Shown here: positions 29,801 through 42,616 of the stretch, in pieces
Layout of the letters: each line of letters starts with the position of its first letter
How positions within the stretch are numbered: position 1 is the first letter of the stretch
Assembly (NCBI RefSeq): GCF_020184175.1
Contig: NC_065530.1
Location: 50,879,260-50,943,259 of the forward strand
Direction of reading: 5' to 3'
Source of the DNA: Aphis gossypii
Lineage: Eukaryota > Arthropoda > Insecta > Hemiptera > Aphididae
DNA length: 64,000 nt
Position numbers and translations under genes: made by a program
The notes under the pieces: model-generated
Database searches by the model: none
Told to the model about the DNA's origin: nothing
Seen by the model: only the letters and a program-made list of their open reading frames with translations

Positions 29801-30590
29801 CATATATAAATATATATAATGTTACATTTTCAATCTACTTTTGGAAATTTAAATAAAGGAAGTAGAACATTGTAGCTCCTCGATCCGCTTTACTATATAA
29901 AATCTAAATCATTCTTGTAATTTCAAAACTTTAAAATAATTAAAATAATTTGCTTAGACAAAATCAATTCATATTGAATAGGTTAATTAAAATTTATCTA
30001 TTTAGGTATATATGTATATTTATACTAATAATGAAGTTATAATTTATTAAAATCAATTACGTTGAAAACGCGTCCTTTCATCTTACAGAGTTAAAACAAA
30101 AAAAAAAAGCTAAAAGAAAAAACCTTTTCCTTCGAGTTTGCAGTTTACAATGTAATTAATTTTACTGTACAATAAATTTAACTACACATCTATATAATAT
30201 GTATTTATATATTTATAACGTAATACACCTGAAGGCTGAAAATATATGTTATATCAAAGTTTAATTACAATATACATTTTTTATTTTTAAATGAAACACT
30301 GTTATATCGAAATTAATTTTACACGCCTAATATTATAGTCATATGAGATAGAATTACAAAATGTCGTACCAATAACATTAACATTGCAGATATAACATAC
30401 TTAAAAAAGAACTGTTGAATATCATATATTGAAATTATAAAACATCGTGTAAAAGCACTAAATTTGTAAAGTTTATATTTTGTTAAGTATAACAAAACGC
30501 TGGAATTCTGAAAAACAATTATAGTAAAAGTATAAGCATTATATTTAAATATATTATAATATACAATAAATTATTTTTATGATAATGCCA
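26831..30590. other. AT-rich non-coding DNA
   Basis: No gene recognised. It holds a good acceptor-like TTTTTTTCAG at 27974-27983 followed by only 26 open codons, a T17 run at 28735-28751, a palindromic E-box at 28994-29005 and a short GACTGTT tandem at 29748-29765. Confidence 0.55.
28994..29010. promoter_or_regulatory. palindromic E-box next to TGATCA
   Basis: AGACAGCTGTCT is a perfect 12-bp palindrome containing the E-box CAGCTG. It overlaps by one base a second palindrome, TGATCA, at 29005-29010. Regulatory use is inference. Confidence 0.2.
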
Positions 30591-30935
30591 TAGCTGAGTA
30601 TGTTATATTATGTTTATAAATAGTTCGAAGTTGAGTCAGAAAACGTACACGCTGCAATAACTTTTATACTGTCTATACAATTGCAGATAACACGATAAAG
30701 ACGTTTCAGTATTTTGAACCTTCCAATAAATTATTTTTATTATTATTTATACGTTCATAATAATATTACACGAAATAACTGCCATGACGATGAGTTTGTG
30801 CTATTCCAAAAAAAAGTGCATCATCAGCTGATGGGGTGGACAGACAAAATCGCGATGACCGTATCGTTTGCACATTGCACACACAGCATATTAACATAAT
30901 ATTATAGGAATTATATATATACATAGCGCCTATTG

Positions 30936-30958
30936 TATAATAATAATAATAATAATAC
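30936..30958. repeat. (AAT)n microsatellite
   Basis: About seven AAT/TAA units. Confidence 0.9.
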
Positions 30959-31580
30959 AAGCAGTTGTGTGTTACGGAAATGCGAGTTTTATCGTACTAT
31001 ATTGCAATTTTCAATTTATTGTACATTTGTTCGGCCTAAGCACTATTATAATAATGTATGCATTGCAGTGCATTTGTCATTGACGGTCGAATGAGAAATT
31101 CTATTTTAATTAAGCCTAACCGGCGCCGCAATAAAAATGCCGTTTGGACGGTCGAACGGCGGCGGTGGCGGTCATTTGAATCATTAAAATATAAATTAAA
31201 ACGAAACGGTTTTTTGGACTATTTTATTTTTTTTTTTTTTCGGTAGATTTAATACCGTACACCGCATGAGCCGAAACCGGGTCAACGGAGCAGTGTGTGT
31301 ACACTTTTGCGCGACTTTGCCTATTATTGTGATTGTTATGTGAGCGTATAAAACGTATACACACACACACATAATATAATATATTATATTATAATACTGT
31401 ATACCGCGCATGCGATACGATTAAACTTTTTAACTGTTCTCACGCGTGTGAAGAACGTTTGCACACGGGTTAACTTCCTAATTATGTGCAGGACGACGCG
31501 GCGGTGGAGGCTGCTCGGAAAATTAACTAAACCCTTTCCTGTTCGCAAAATTCGACCCCGTAACGATAATATAATTTCAC

Positions 31581-31584
<4 letters not shown>

Positions 31585-31612
<28 letters not shown>
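31585..31612. repeat. (TA)n microsatellite
   Basis: About fourteen uninterrupted TA units. A short (CA)n tract lies upstream at 31359-31371. Confidence 0.95.
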
Positions 31613-33600
31613 GATATGAACGCACTGTGTAATGGAGTCGACATCGGGTGGACATCGTTTTATATTACATCCGATGGTATAATAATATAATAGAACGTTA
31701 CAATTACTATTATACTCCTATATAGATGAATGATGTGTAAATATAAAATATGCTGAAGTCAGAGAAAGAGGATCGTTCCGACTTTTGGATACGACTGTAA
31801 CCGACATAATTTTCTTCAGAGTTTTTGTCTAGTCCCGGACAACGGTTTTGCGAGTAGCTCGTCGATACTATTTTTAATATACCGCGATTCGTAACATCGT
31901 TTTATAGGATTATAATAATATTTTATTGCAAACATTGATTATAGAAAATCATTTCATGTTACGGCGGTGTTCTTTTTCTTTTGGTTATCGATCATTCAAT
32001 GGCACATTTTCACGGGAAATCGCATCTTTGTACACATTAATATATTATTATTATTATAAAGCAATAAGCATTACGCGTACATTAATGAATACATACGATT
32101 AATTCAAATTGTCGCGTTCTCTCGTTTCAAAGTTGTAAGTCAACCGATTTGAATAGTTCCTATAGAAAGCCTTTGAGTACATACTGTAAGTAAAATAAAA
32201 TGTAAGCATAAAGGTGGTTTTTTCATCTTAAAATGAAACTATTTTTGTTGTTTGATATACAATTTTTAGATGACTTGAATCACAGTTGTCGCTTTTTTTT
32301 TCTAGAGTGTGGCTCATAAACTCGAAACGATAATATTTTTTCACGGTTGTGTTTAAAAGTCTAAAACTCTTATCAGGTACTACGCACATACGTTTTTTAA
32401 TATGACACTTTTTTGCGGTTCGACGAAACGCTCAAGCGTGAAATTACTATTCGTGTATTTTCCTATCGGCTTAAAGTTTTCTTATACCGTTTAACTCGTT
32501 AAAGTTGCTAAATTCACGCCAGAGTAAAATTTGGTTTTACATTTACCTAGGTGAATTGCGATTAGTGAATTTGTTATATTATATATTATATTATGACGTA
32601 TTATGTCATATAATAATAGGACGTTATTTTTGTACTAAAAATATTAAATAATTGTATTTAAAATATCATGTAAATAGGAGGAGTAAAATATTATAATAAT
32701 TGTCTTAAAAAAACATCAATTCAATCAATAAGTTTTAATAAACGGGCGATGCGGTAAAATGGAAATATCGCAATTGATAATATTCAATGAAAAACTGGCG
32801 AATTCATGATTATTTAGTATTGTTGATTAAGGTTTTATTGTAACTTAACTCAAATATTACATGATTATTCATTAGTTTTACAATAATAAATTATTATATT
32901 ACAACGACTGTCGATTAAATTATATAATAATATTATATATCATATACCTCTATGCGAAAATACGACGACGAATTGCAATTTTAATGTCCGTACCAAAAGT
33001 ATTAATTATGAAATCTTAAACCTTATAAATATTTTATTTACCGCGTAAAACTGAAAGACAGTGTAAGTTGCCTCTGGTTATACTGTTTTTTTCTAATTCA
33101 AATTTTGTAAATATTTAATTTGATCTTTACGGATGCCGGCGATGGCGACGTTCAATATAGCCGGATAGTGCTGCGATGTACACTTTTATTTTCTCTTACC
33201 CGTGTCTCACGAAATATAACATAAATTGACTGCCGAACACTTTATATGGTACTGACTGTCGTAAAAATAACTAAATAAAATATATCCTGTCGTATATCCG
33301 TATGATGTATAAATGATTGGCGCGATTTCGTTCGGGAAGAAAAATAACATCGTAATATAATTATACAGTAAATCAACCGATTGACTCGTCATGCTGGGTA
33401 AAAAATAACGTTTGCGCGCGTGTATCTATATATAATAGACAAATATAATACTAATGTGACGTTTACTTGCTATATATATATTATTATATAATATTATAAT
33501 GGTACCGATCACGAGTCTCTATCGTTTTGCTTCAAACTAATCGACACAATTCATGGTGCCACGTTTCAGCTGCAATAACGGTTTTTAGATAAAGTATACT

Positions 33601-34500
33601 ATATCTGTATTATTTACTATATTGGATAATCAATTATTATGATAAAAATTTAATGTTTTAATGCAAAGACGTCAGAAATTTCAGTTTATGACACCTAGCA
33701 AGATATATTATGTACGATAAAAAAATAATTATACTTAAGTACGAGTATAGTTCTACTGTACATACCTAAGCCAATAATCTTATGCGGTGGCTGTATGATG
33801 CCGCAGTTATATTAGGTAAATGGTAATATTTAGTAAATGGGCTCGACATGCTCGAAAGTTTTGACCAAAATAGCTGAAAAAATAAACCGAAAGGCCTTAT
33901 TTTATGTGGTACTTACACGATACACCCGTACATTAAAACATTTAATTGCTGAAGTGATTGGTGGTCATGGATGTAGATAGAAACTTTTAAGGGTGTGATG
34001 GAAATTTTTGGTAATATAATGTTTTTCAGGATTACTGATTTTTTTTTTTTTTTAATAATCATATAATTAATGATAGTAGTATATTAAAACAGAAACAATT
34101 GATCTGATATAATAATTTATTGATTTCATATGATATTGTTAAAATTTCATTTTTCTTGTAACAGTTCAATGTAACTTTCATTGAAAGCAACTACTAAAGA
34201 TTTCAAATGCCTAGAATTGAATAGAAATCGATAGTCGAAATGTTGTGCTATATAAACATTCAAACACTAATATTATTGTTCACAACATAAAGTCTAATAA
34301 CAAGACGTCTACATTCTTTTCTTGTCTTGCTAGACTCTAGAGAAATATATCAAAAACTATTGAAGTACTGGAAATGAAAAACAAAATCGTTTTGAATTCC
34401 GACGTGTATATAATATAATATAATACTATCAACTAAACCAATATAATTTATTGTATTATCAATAAGTATTTTTTTCTTTTTAAACTTTTCGAGAAAATTA
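33601..34500. other. AT-rich non-coding DNA
   Basis: No frame or motif of note. There is a poly-T run near 34040. Confidence 0.55.
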
Positions 34501-34527
34501 AAAAAAAAATGGTTTCTGGATTTTCAG

Positions 34528-34679
34528 TCTAGTCTACAAAGTACAAATGTGGTATCGTGGGTATTCGGTGCCGTGAATCGTCAATGTGAAGCCACACAAA
34601 GTACGCGAGTGTCCTACAAGATGCTGAGGAAAAGATGTTTTATCATTTTTTTATTCTATTATTATAATAATATATTGAG
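34528..34679 (+). other. candidate internal exon, unrecognised
   Basis: A GGATTTTCAG acceptor ends at 34527 and a GAG|GTGAGA donor lies at 34679/34680. The 152 bases between are open in one frame (phase 0 in, phase 2 out). The first two thirds have balanced codons and encode a hydrophilic stretch with VSWVFGAVNRQC near its start, followed by a basic KMLRKR and an A/T-rich hydrophobic tail. The same frame is open back to 34447. I know no matching family, and the tail looks compositional. Confidence 0.15.
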
Positions 34680-35080
34680 GTGAGAGAGATGTCGTTTGGC
34701 GCACTATGTTATTTTTAGTAGTTTCATATTTTTTTATTACTATTATTGCATGGGACTGTCCACTTGGGATCGACCACAACCATGAACCCGCGAGGGGCGC
34801 TTGCGCGTCCACCAAAGCTGTGACTTCTTATTTTCTTTCTTATATTTTTTTTTTTTTATTACAACCCATGTGAATTCCCATCCCACATCACCAGTGCTTG
34901 TTGAATTATTTATAGCTACGTGAAACGAGTCTGAATCGGAAATCTGTCGTTTGCTCGCGAATCGACCTACCATATTATATAATATTACGTTGTGCAATAC
35001 CATTTCACACCGCAAACTGTTCGATAAAATAATACAGTAATGCTGGTAAGGTGTTTTCTGTCTGCGGGCTATAATATAAC
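34680..35080. other. GC-richer island with minus-strand open frame
   Basis: The minus-strand frame at 34743-35015 (90 codons) contains a lysine run from an A/T tract and no recognised domain. Patches such as CCCGCGAGGGGCGCTTGCGCG near 34787 are unusually GC-rich for this window. No gene claim is made. Confidence 0.3.
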
Positions 35081-36400
35081 CAGTTTATCTTAAAACTTAA
35101 GTGATTCCTTTCCTAAACTGTAAATTTTAAAGTTTACCGTTAATATAATATTATTGTCTTTCTTATTGCATTAAAATAATCTATTACTGAAATATTTAAA
35201 AAATAATGATAAATTAGTTAAAAATAACAGTTTAACTTTAATTCTGTGTACCCATAGGCTGTTATTTTTTGTATTATAACCCAACAGCCTTACCAAAGGT
35301 TATTATATGAATATGTCATAAATACGTCGCCCAATTAACCATAAATCTAAAATAAAACCATGAATTGATATTATGTTTACATATGAATTTATAATTATTA
35401 TAAATTTCATATTTTAAAAAGATAAACTTTGAAATTTAAATAATGAAAATAGTTATTATTATCAACCCTCTTGAAAATGAAAAAAAAAATCTCCCTGCAG
35501 TTGACTCTTTGGACACAAGGAATGCTTTTATATACATAAAAAAAGTGATAAAAACAAAAAAAAAGAAATACAACGAACAAAATATAATATAATGGTCGGC
35601 CATGGTGTTGTTGGCAGTACGAAACTATTATCGCTGTCCGACTAATAATTTATTAAAAATTTCTTTTTGTTTCTTTTTTACAACAACTGTGCATATTCAT
35701 TTATTAAAAAGTAAAATTACTGACTAAAGATAAAAAGAAATTTAAACTCGAATAATCAACGAACTTTTGTCCAATAACCTTTTTATTTTTTGCAAAAGCT
35801 TTATGGCGTTTGAACATTTTTCAGTGTTCCATACTTGAACGTTACAAATGTTCATATTACATTGCTATTAAAACATAATCTTCAGTCTAAAACCATATTT
35901 AAATTTCAACAAGCAGATATATGCAAAATTAAAAATGCAAATTATATGCATCTACTCAAACACTAGGTACCGTTCTTGTTTATAGTATTTTATATATTAC
36001 TTATCACACAGTCATTAATAATAAACGCATACAAATATGTACGAGTATATTATATTATTTGCTCAACCTTTGGACAGAAACGCCTTATTTTTTTTTTTAA
36101 AGCGAAGCGTTATAATATTTTACAATTTTACATTATAAAAAAATATAATATATATTAGTAAGGTACGTTCAAAAGATCAATATTGACCCAAATATTGAAA
36201 ATTTGTTACTTTTTAAATTTACAATGATATTTATTGGTTTTACTTTTCATAATTTTGATACAAGTTGTGAAAATTTTACAATTTATATAATATAACGAAT
36301 AATCATGTTAATATTTTTTTCTTTAAATTGTTTATAAGTCATATAATAATATTAATATTAAAAATAACAGAGTAAAGCGAATTTTTTCTGATGTAAATTT
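35081..36400. other. AT-rich non-coding DNA
   Basis: No gene recognised. Short A/T-coded frames only. Confidence 0.55.
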
Positions 36401-36908
36401 GATGCGTTAGTAAGATTTTTATAGTACGTCATTCGGGTACGACGCGACAATTGTAACAGAGAAAATAATAACGGAACTTTTGGACTACTAAAACGTTTGC
36501 TCGTCTTTCGTTACATAATGCTATAGTTCTTGATGTGAGACCGTCGGACTACGTGCATAATAATTAATAAATCGAAACGTGTAAATAACAATATTCATAG
36601 GTCATTATCACATTATCAAGTGGTTTTAACTAAATATAAATTGATGTTTTCTACGGTTAACTATGGAATATATTAATTTTCAAGAAATTGTTCGACCTTG
36701 GCATAGTTGGCGATCAGCAAGAAAATACCGTTTCGAATCTTCTCAGTTTCTTGATGACAATCAGAACGTTTTGCACTTGAACTATTAGTTGAAAATAGTA
36801 CGCATATTGGGTTTCTTATCAACATTGAATAATAATTATGACCATTAACGATCAATGATATAAAATTTAGTAAAAATAATGAGGGTAGTCTCATACATTG
36901 TTACTGTC

Positions 36909-36961
36909 ATGCGGTCGGTGGCGATGTGTTTGGTATTTATTTCGAACAGATTCCGTAAACG
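36909..36961 (+). other. possible first coding exon
   Basis: An ATG with G at -3 opens a 17-codon frame whose second half is hydrophobic (AMCLVFI), like the start of a signal or anchor segment. It meets a donor G|GTAAGA at 36961/36962. Nine bases on, a second and better donor (CAG|GTAAGT at 36970/36971) would put a stop in the frame, so it fits an untranslated leader instead. Tandem donors are the solid observation; coding is speculative. Confidence 0.15.
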
Positions 36962-37000
36962 GTAAGACAGGTAAGTACCATACTATTAGTATACTACCAT

Positions 37001-40000
37001 CGTTGTGTTATGGATCTTAAAATAATATTGATGTATTTTGCGTCCTATTATTTTTTTTCATTTTAAATTCCGAACGCGTATACTTATAAAAACATGAAAC
37101 ATGACGTATGCATAATAAATATATAGGTTACATAACGTTTCAAAGAAGTTAATTTTGACAAATAATTGATTGGATTTCTATGGATTATTCTTTTTTTTTT
37201 TTAATTCATTGTTCTCAGCTCTTATTCTATACATCTTTATTTTTATTATTAATCTGAAAATATTCATACCTATACATTGTACAATCAATGAACGTACAAA
37301 AACTGTAAAATAAACTAACATCTGATGTTTTAAGAATAATATGTTCTAATTATACCTACATAGTTATAATTTATAACTAGAAATGGAATTTAATTTATTA
37401 TAAAACTTAAAAAATGCAATAAAAATCTCAAAAAATACACTTAAAAACCTTATAAAATATTCATTAAAATCTCAAAAGATGCAATATAAAATGCACTATA
37501 GTCTATAAGTAAACACAAGAATCATACTTTAAAAAAATATAAAAATTTCTCAAGTGCAAAATATTTTAAATTAAAGACATAATTAATTTAATACAACATA
37601 CAGTAACGTAGTAAAATATTTAAAAGACGAAAATGAAAAAATAAGTCTCAAAACGAGTGTAAAAAGTTATCACTTGACGGAAATAATTAAACATTTTGAA
37701 AAAAAAAAATATAATAAAATAAGAATCTTAAACGCAACAATGGTTTGTATTTAATACTATAATAAAGTACTTCAGTACTTGGATTGGGAGTGGGGAACTT
37801 AGGAGGATTAAGTATCTACACTAAATATTCAAATATTTTTTAGCTTACTTTAAAATTAAAATGCATAAGATGGTAATTTATTTAGGATGTTTACTAAATT
37901 CTTAAGTTGATATTTTTTTTATGTATTATAAATTCATTGATAGGTATTTGCATGTGTAGTATTATATGATAGTTATGTTTCATAATTTAATATGGTTATA
38001 ACTTATAACTTTTAAGAAACTTCAGTAGTAAATAAATATACAACCTTTTAAATTTATCATGAATAATAAAAGATGAGACAGCTAAAATTTAAGAATATTT
38101 GTCCTAAACGGCAAGAAGACAATGTTATAAATTAATAATATCCTCATTAAATCAAGATTAATAAAAATATAAAACTTAACTATGTTAAATTAATTTTTTT
38201 AATTTAAATTAAAGGCCAGACATTTTCTGTCAATGTTAACTTAGACGTTTAGTCCGTATTAGTTTATTATTGTAATAAATTTGAATATTTGGTACTGATT
38301 TAGACATTTTAGACAATGAATATACATTTTATATATTATATTTATAGACAATGCGCGCATAATAGAATATATTTAAAATAAATAACTAACTTAATTAAAA
38401 TATTTAAAGCTATATTTTATTATTCATCCATTAAAAAAGTACGAGTACCCCTATTGTCTGTAAAATAAGTCAATCAAATACCTACGCACGCGCACGGTTG
38501 AAACTTTTATAGTAAGTTAAAAATACTTGTTGGATTGTTTGTGGCAATATTATATTTAATGGTTTAATAAATAGGGTATGGAGGTCAAGCTCCCTGGTGT
38601 TAGTAGTAGGTTTATTAATTAGCTATAGGTACAGATGTACATTTTTTGTGTGTCATTAGAATAAAAGTACTTCTAATACTGTCTTACTATATATAACTCT
38701 TTAAAGTCAAGCACTGAATTATTATTAAATTGTTAATTGGCTGCATAATAAATCCGTTGCAGTTTGCCACGCGATCAATATTCAAAAGCCGTTTGTTCTG
38801 TTTAACATTTTAAATACAATAAAGTTTCTCACGCGTCCCCACCTTATCCACTTATCTACTCACACTGAGTTGGAATTGAGTACCGGCACTTTAATTTGAT
38901 TTCATTTTTCGTGCCACGTGCCATACACCCATTCCATACATACCCGTACATATTTTCTTTGTTTGACTAAAGTAATTTAAACGCCATGGAGCACTATTAA
39001 TATCTTTGTTACAACTGTTGGTTTTTATTTTTATTTTTTTTGATTTCATTACAATTTATTGGAAATTAATGTGATATAATTTCCGTCGACAAAAATATAC
39101 TGTAATAGGTTTTGTAAAGCAGATAATAAGACTTATTATCTGGAGCATATTATAATAATTCAATAATATTTACAAGCATTAAATCCGATCGCTGTACGCG
39201 TTGTTATATTATTACAAGATTACCTATATATGATTGATTTTGGAATTTTCAAGCTAAAAAAAATACGTCATATTCTAATAAGAATTTATTACCTATCTAC
39301 TAAAAAGTTTTCAATGAAAATTGAAAACAAATTGCAAATTGTGGAAACAAAAAAATAAATAAAAGATATACAAAGAGAGAGTAATATAATATTATATTAA
39401 TTGGTTAGGAAAATGTTTATTAGAAATATAATTTATCAAATAGTAAAGTTTTATACTGTAGTGTTATATAAAGTTTTGACTTAATTTTTAATAAAATATT
39501 GTTTTTATAACACGATTCCTCGGATAATATTATGCATTTTCCATCATTCATTCTAAACACGTTTGATCTGTTATCGTATCTCTCCCACATAGTATTTTTA
39601 TAAAATTGTTATTGTGTATAATGTATTATTCTATAAATATTTTGTAAAAGTTTTAAAACTATACTTTGGATGATATAAAACCATATTTTTCAAATAATGT
39701 CTGTTATATGGTTTATACTTAGGTATTACTTTTGTTGTTCAATGTTCAGACAAAACATACCCACATACCCACTATAATACATAATATATGTACATGTGTG
39801 TATTCGAACTATATGAGATATTTTGACAATCCGTGATCTAGTTATAAAATTTGGGGCAGATTATGAGTGTTTGGTTATAATTCAATTTTTTTTTTTTAAT
39901 AAATTATAACAAACATTAGAATAAAATATAACAGTAGATGCGTAATTGTAAATAAACACGAGAGAACCTAACCCGGTTGGCCACTATCATGTCCATCTGA

Positions 40001-41380
40001 CGCTGACTTCTGATAGCATGGCAATTACATTACTTTACGGCCGCCTCACTATAGACGAATAAATATCAATCTGACGAGACAGTGCATTAGTATAACAATG
40101 TAAACGATAAGCTAATGAACAGTTGAATGACGTTAAACTGAAGATTATTATTGAATACTTTTACGTATAGTTTGTAGTATATATAAAAAACAAGAAAAAA
40201 ATCATTACTAAAATACATTCACCCGGATCATATATTATACCGTATAATAAAATTATTGGATTTTTTATTTTATGTCATATCAAAGAAATAATTATAAACC
40301 GATAGTTCTATTGATGATAAAATATAAATATTTATATACGTCAATTCCATAAGTAGTAGTTTTACAGCGAAATCACGATTTGGTCAACCGCGACTACGTT
40401 GCGATTACAGTGTTAATAATTATGCTATATTATAATATATAATATGGAGAAGAATGTTTTAGTTTGTATCATTTTTATATTGTCGTAATTTTGTAAAACA
40501 GTTACATATTTTAAATATTATATGAAATGTACCAAAAGAACCATTGATTTGTAAGAATTTATTAATTAACAATATTCCACTGAGTTTGGTCGTTGATATA
40601 AAAACGCTGTCAACAATTTGAAAAAAAAAATTGAGTCATTGTATAATAATAATTGTGTACATATGGTTGATTTTTATAAATATGTAATCATATTAAACTT
40701 ACTCGGTAATGTAAATTTATTGACTTTTTTGCCAAAATAAAAGTACAAAGGGCCTTCAGATTGAACATTTTTTCAAGGTTAATATTTATAATTTAATGAA
40801 TGATATAAAAGAAGTTGTAACAAACAGTAATACAATGTCAATATCATATTTTTGGATTTTTAGACTATATTTTCAAAAGAGTCTCAAATATTATATATTT
40901 TCAATTTTAATAACAAATTGGCACACATTTATATATATATTATTAGTTCAAATCTAAACCAATTATTAATCCTTTTACTTTCGAGCTGAATTATTTAACA
41001 CCGCAGCATATGTAACATAAATTTGACTTTTTTGTTTTTAAACTGTTTCTTACATTTAATCCAACTTTTAAATATTTTAAAGCCATCATTGAATTTGTTA
41101 TTAGAATCTTTTATTAATGTATACCATGATTTTTACAAAACATGTATTATGTATTCATATATCGTTGTATTACATTTATAAACAAGTGCTGCTCCTGAGG
41201 GTTTCATGTATATTTAATACCGATAATATCAAAATTTACAGAATTTTTTGTAAATTCACGTACATTTTACATCGCTAGATTTTTAACACAGAATTTTAAT
41301 CACTTGTGATACTAGTATAGCAATACGATATTATGGCAATTTAACATTATTCATTTTTCATAATAATTTCGTCAAAATCG
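37001..41380. other. AT-rich non-coding DNA with small GC patches
   Basis: Mostly A/T. GC-richer patches lie at about 38740-38990 and 39960-40110; the latter has 'aacctaacccggttggcc' and a TATCATG...ATAGCATGG near-repeat and may be a transposon scrap. No gene is recognised. Confidence 0.5.
37381..37560 (+). repeat. probable dispersed repeat with internal near-duplications
   Basis: The word 'aatgcaat(a/t)...aaaatctcaaaa' occurs around 37413-37437 and again, rearranged, at 37463-37495. A related 'gtctcaaaacgag' occurs near 37646. The repetitive A-rich texture suggests an old interspersed repeat. Family unknown. Confidence 0.3.
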
Positions 41381-42240
41381 CTGAGTTGGTTAGCAAGTGC
41401 GACGTCTTCATAATAGTATTATTATAATATAATAAGAATTTATTACAAATTACAACACTTGACGGTACGATAAGAAATCTAACTATGAACATTTTAAGGC
41501 GTCATTTTATGCGACCCGTCCGTCGTTTATATTCCTAATTTAATCTAAACATTGTTATAAAACGTGATACATTGATATTTTCATTTCAAAGGCGTTCTAG
41601 CTATTGACTGGTCTGTTAGGTTATATTTTTCCGAAAAATTTTGCTAGTACGACTTTGATAAAATATATACAAATATACATGTTTGGTATAATTTAAAATA
41701 TTTTTTGTCCGTTATTCGCATCCGGTATTGCACATGGTATTCATCTAACCTACGCCGTAAACGGGCGAACACAGAAAATGTAAAATGTGAAACGAAGAAA
41801 AACACGCGATGGTAAATCGTCGCCGTGTGTTATACATGTCACCGTTTTTTTTTTTATATTTTTTATACTTTTAATATTTCGTTTTGTTTCGTTTTCCTAT
41901 AGCGTTTGAATATTTCATGACAACTGAATTGGACACAAACGCGTACACAGGAATTGTATGTAAAATCACATATATCGGTTATTTTTATTGTACGCACTGA
42001 AATAGTCAGTTATAAATTATAATATAAATATAATATATGTATACGTCATCACGTTTGTAGGCTTTTTTTGGGGTGGACGAGAGATGTTTTCATGAGAGTT
42101 TCTTCGATTTGTTTTCCACGCATACATATAATATTATAATGTATATAATATTTTATTTATACACTTGAAATAATATCAACATTTTTAGGATCGTAAAATA
42201 TCTCGGGGCTACATTATAATTTATAATAAAATATACCATT

Positions 42241-42417
42241 ATGTACTGGCTATCATTGGTGCCGGACCGAGAGCGCGGAGAACGTGAACTCAAAATATTA
42301 TCTGTACCGCGCGTAAGGCACGTGAGTGATACAACGATGGCCGTTGGGGATGATCTGGTCGCGGGGGTTCTAAGTAGTCCCCGGGCGAACGTTAAACCCT
42401 GGAATTATCCTCCCTAA
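42241..42417 (+). CDS. candidate small protein or first exon, 58 codons
   Basis: ATG at 42241, with A at -3, opens 58 codons to TAA-TAA at 42415-42420. Codons are balanced and GC-rich (PDRERGERELK, GDDLVAGVLSSPR). An internal CGC|GTAAGG at 42312/42313 could serve as a donor after 24 codons, in phase 0. That phase is compatible with the terminal-exon candidate at 44011. Upstream is A/T-rich with TATA-like words. A frame in +1 remains open across the stop. I recognise no domain, and a GC-rich non-coding island would also produce long frames, so this is a weak call. Confidence 0.2.
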   Translation: MYWLSLVPDRERGERELKILSVPRVRHVSDTTMAVGDDLVAGVLSSPRANVKPWNYPP

Positions 42418-42616
42418 TAATCCGTCGGATAATCGCGTCAGAGGCCCGAGTAGATTTTATGGTCTTAAAAAGGTGAAACCGCCGGTAAAGTGGTTTTCGG
42501 AAACTACTATTTTTATCAGCCCGCAGCAAGTTATGTTTATAGATACACGCTGCTGGTCACACACCACTCAGGATTCCTCCCCCTCCCACCCCCCTCTCAC
42601 TATAAGTCACCACTAA
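42374..42616 (+). other. second open frame in +1, no start codon
   Basis: From about 42374 the +1 frame stays open to a TAA ending at about 42616. It overlaps the end of the 58-codon frame. It is rich in Pro, Ser and Lys (KKVKPPVKW, SPSHPPL). It has no early ATG, so it would need splicing or a frameshift. It may only reflect base composition. Confidence 0.12.
42574..42599 (-). other. pyrimidine tract, possible G-quadruplex on minus strand
   Basis: The plus strand is nearly pure C/T. The minus strand therefore reads G6-T-G3-A-G5-A-G2, which is close to a G-quadruplex-forming sequence. Confidence 0.4.

Larger units (their letters stand above)
30591..33600. other. GC-richer island cluster
   Basis: Several CpG-rich patches occur, near 31110-31180, 31260-31320, 31440-31560, 31780-31870 and 33130-33180. 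Overlapping frames on both strands (31058-31690) have no known domain, and their opposite-strand counterparts are equally open, so composition rather than coding explains them. It could be promoter or enhancer DNA. Confidence 0.35.

Noticed and set aside
30714..31690. Several overlapping frames on both strands
   Set aside because: The frames shadow one another, include (TA)n and (CA)n microsatellite codons and show no domain.
33052..33060. TGAAAGACA, the start of miR-71
   Set aside because: Seed-length match only, with no hairpin partner downstream.
38674..38683. TAATACTGTC, the start of miR-8
   Set aside because: Only ten bases match and there is no complementary arm upstream to form a precursor hairpin.
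42314..42322. TAAGGCACG, the start of miR-124
   Set aside because: The match ends after nine bases and I see no precursor hairpin.
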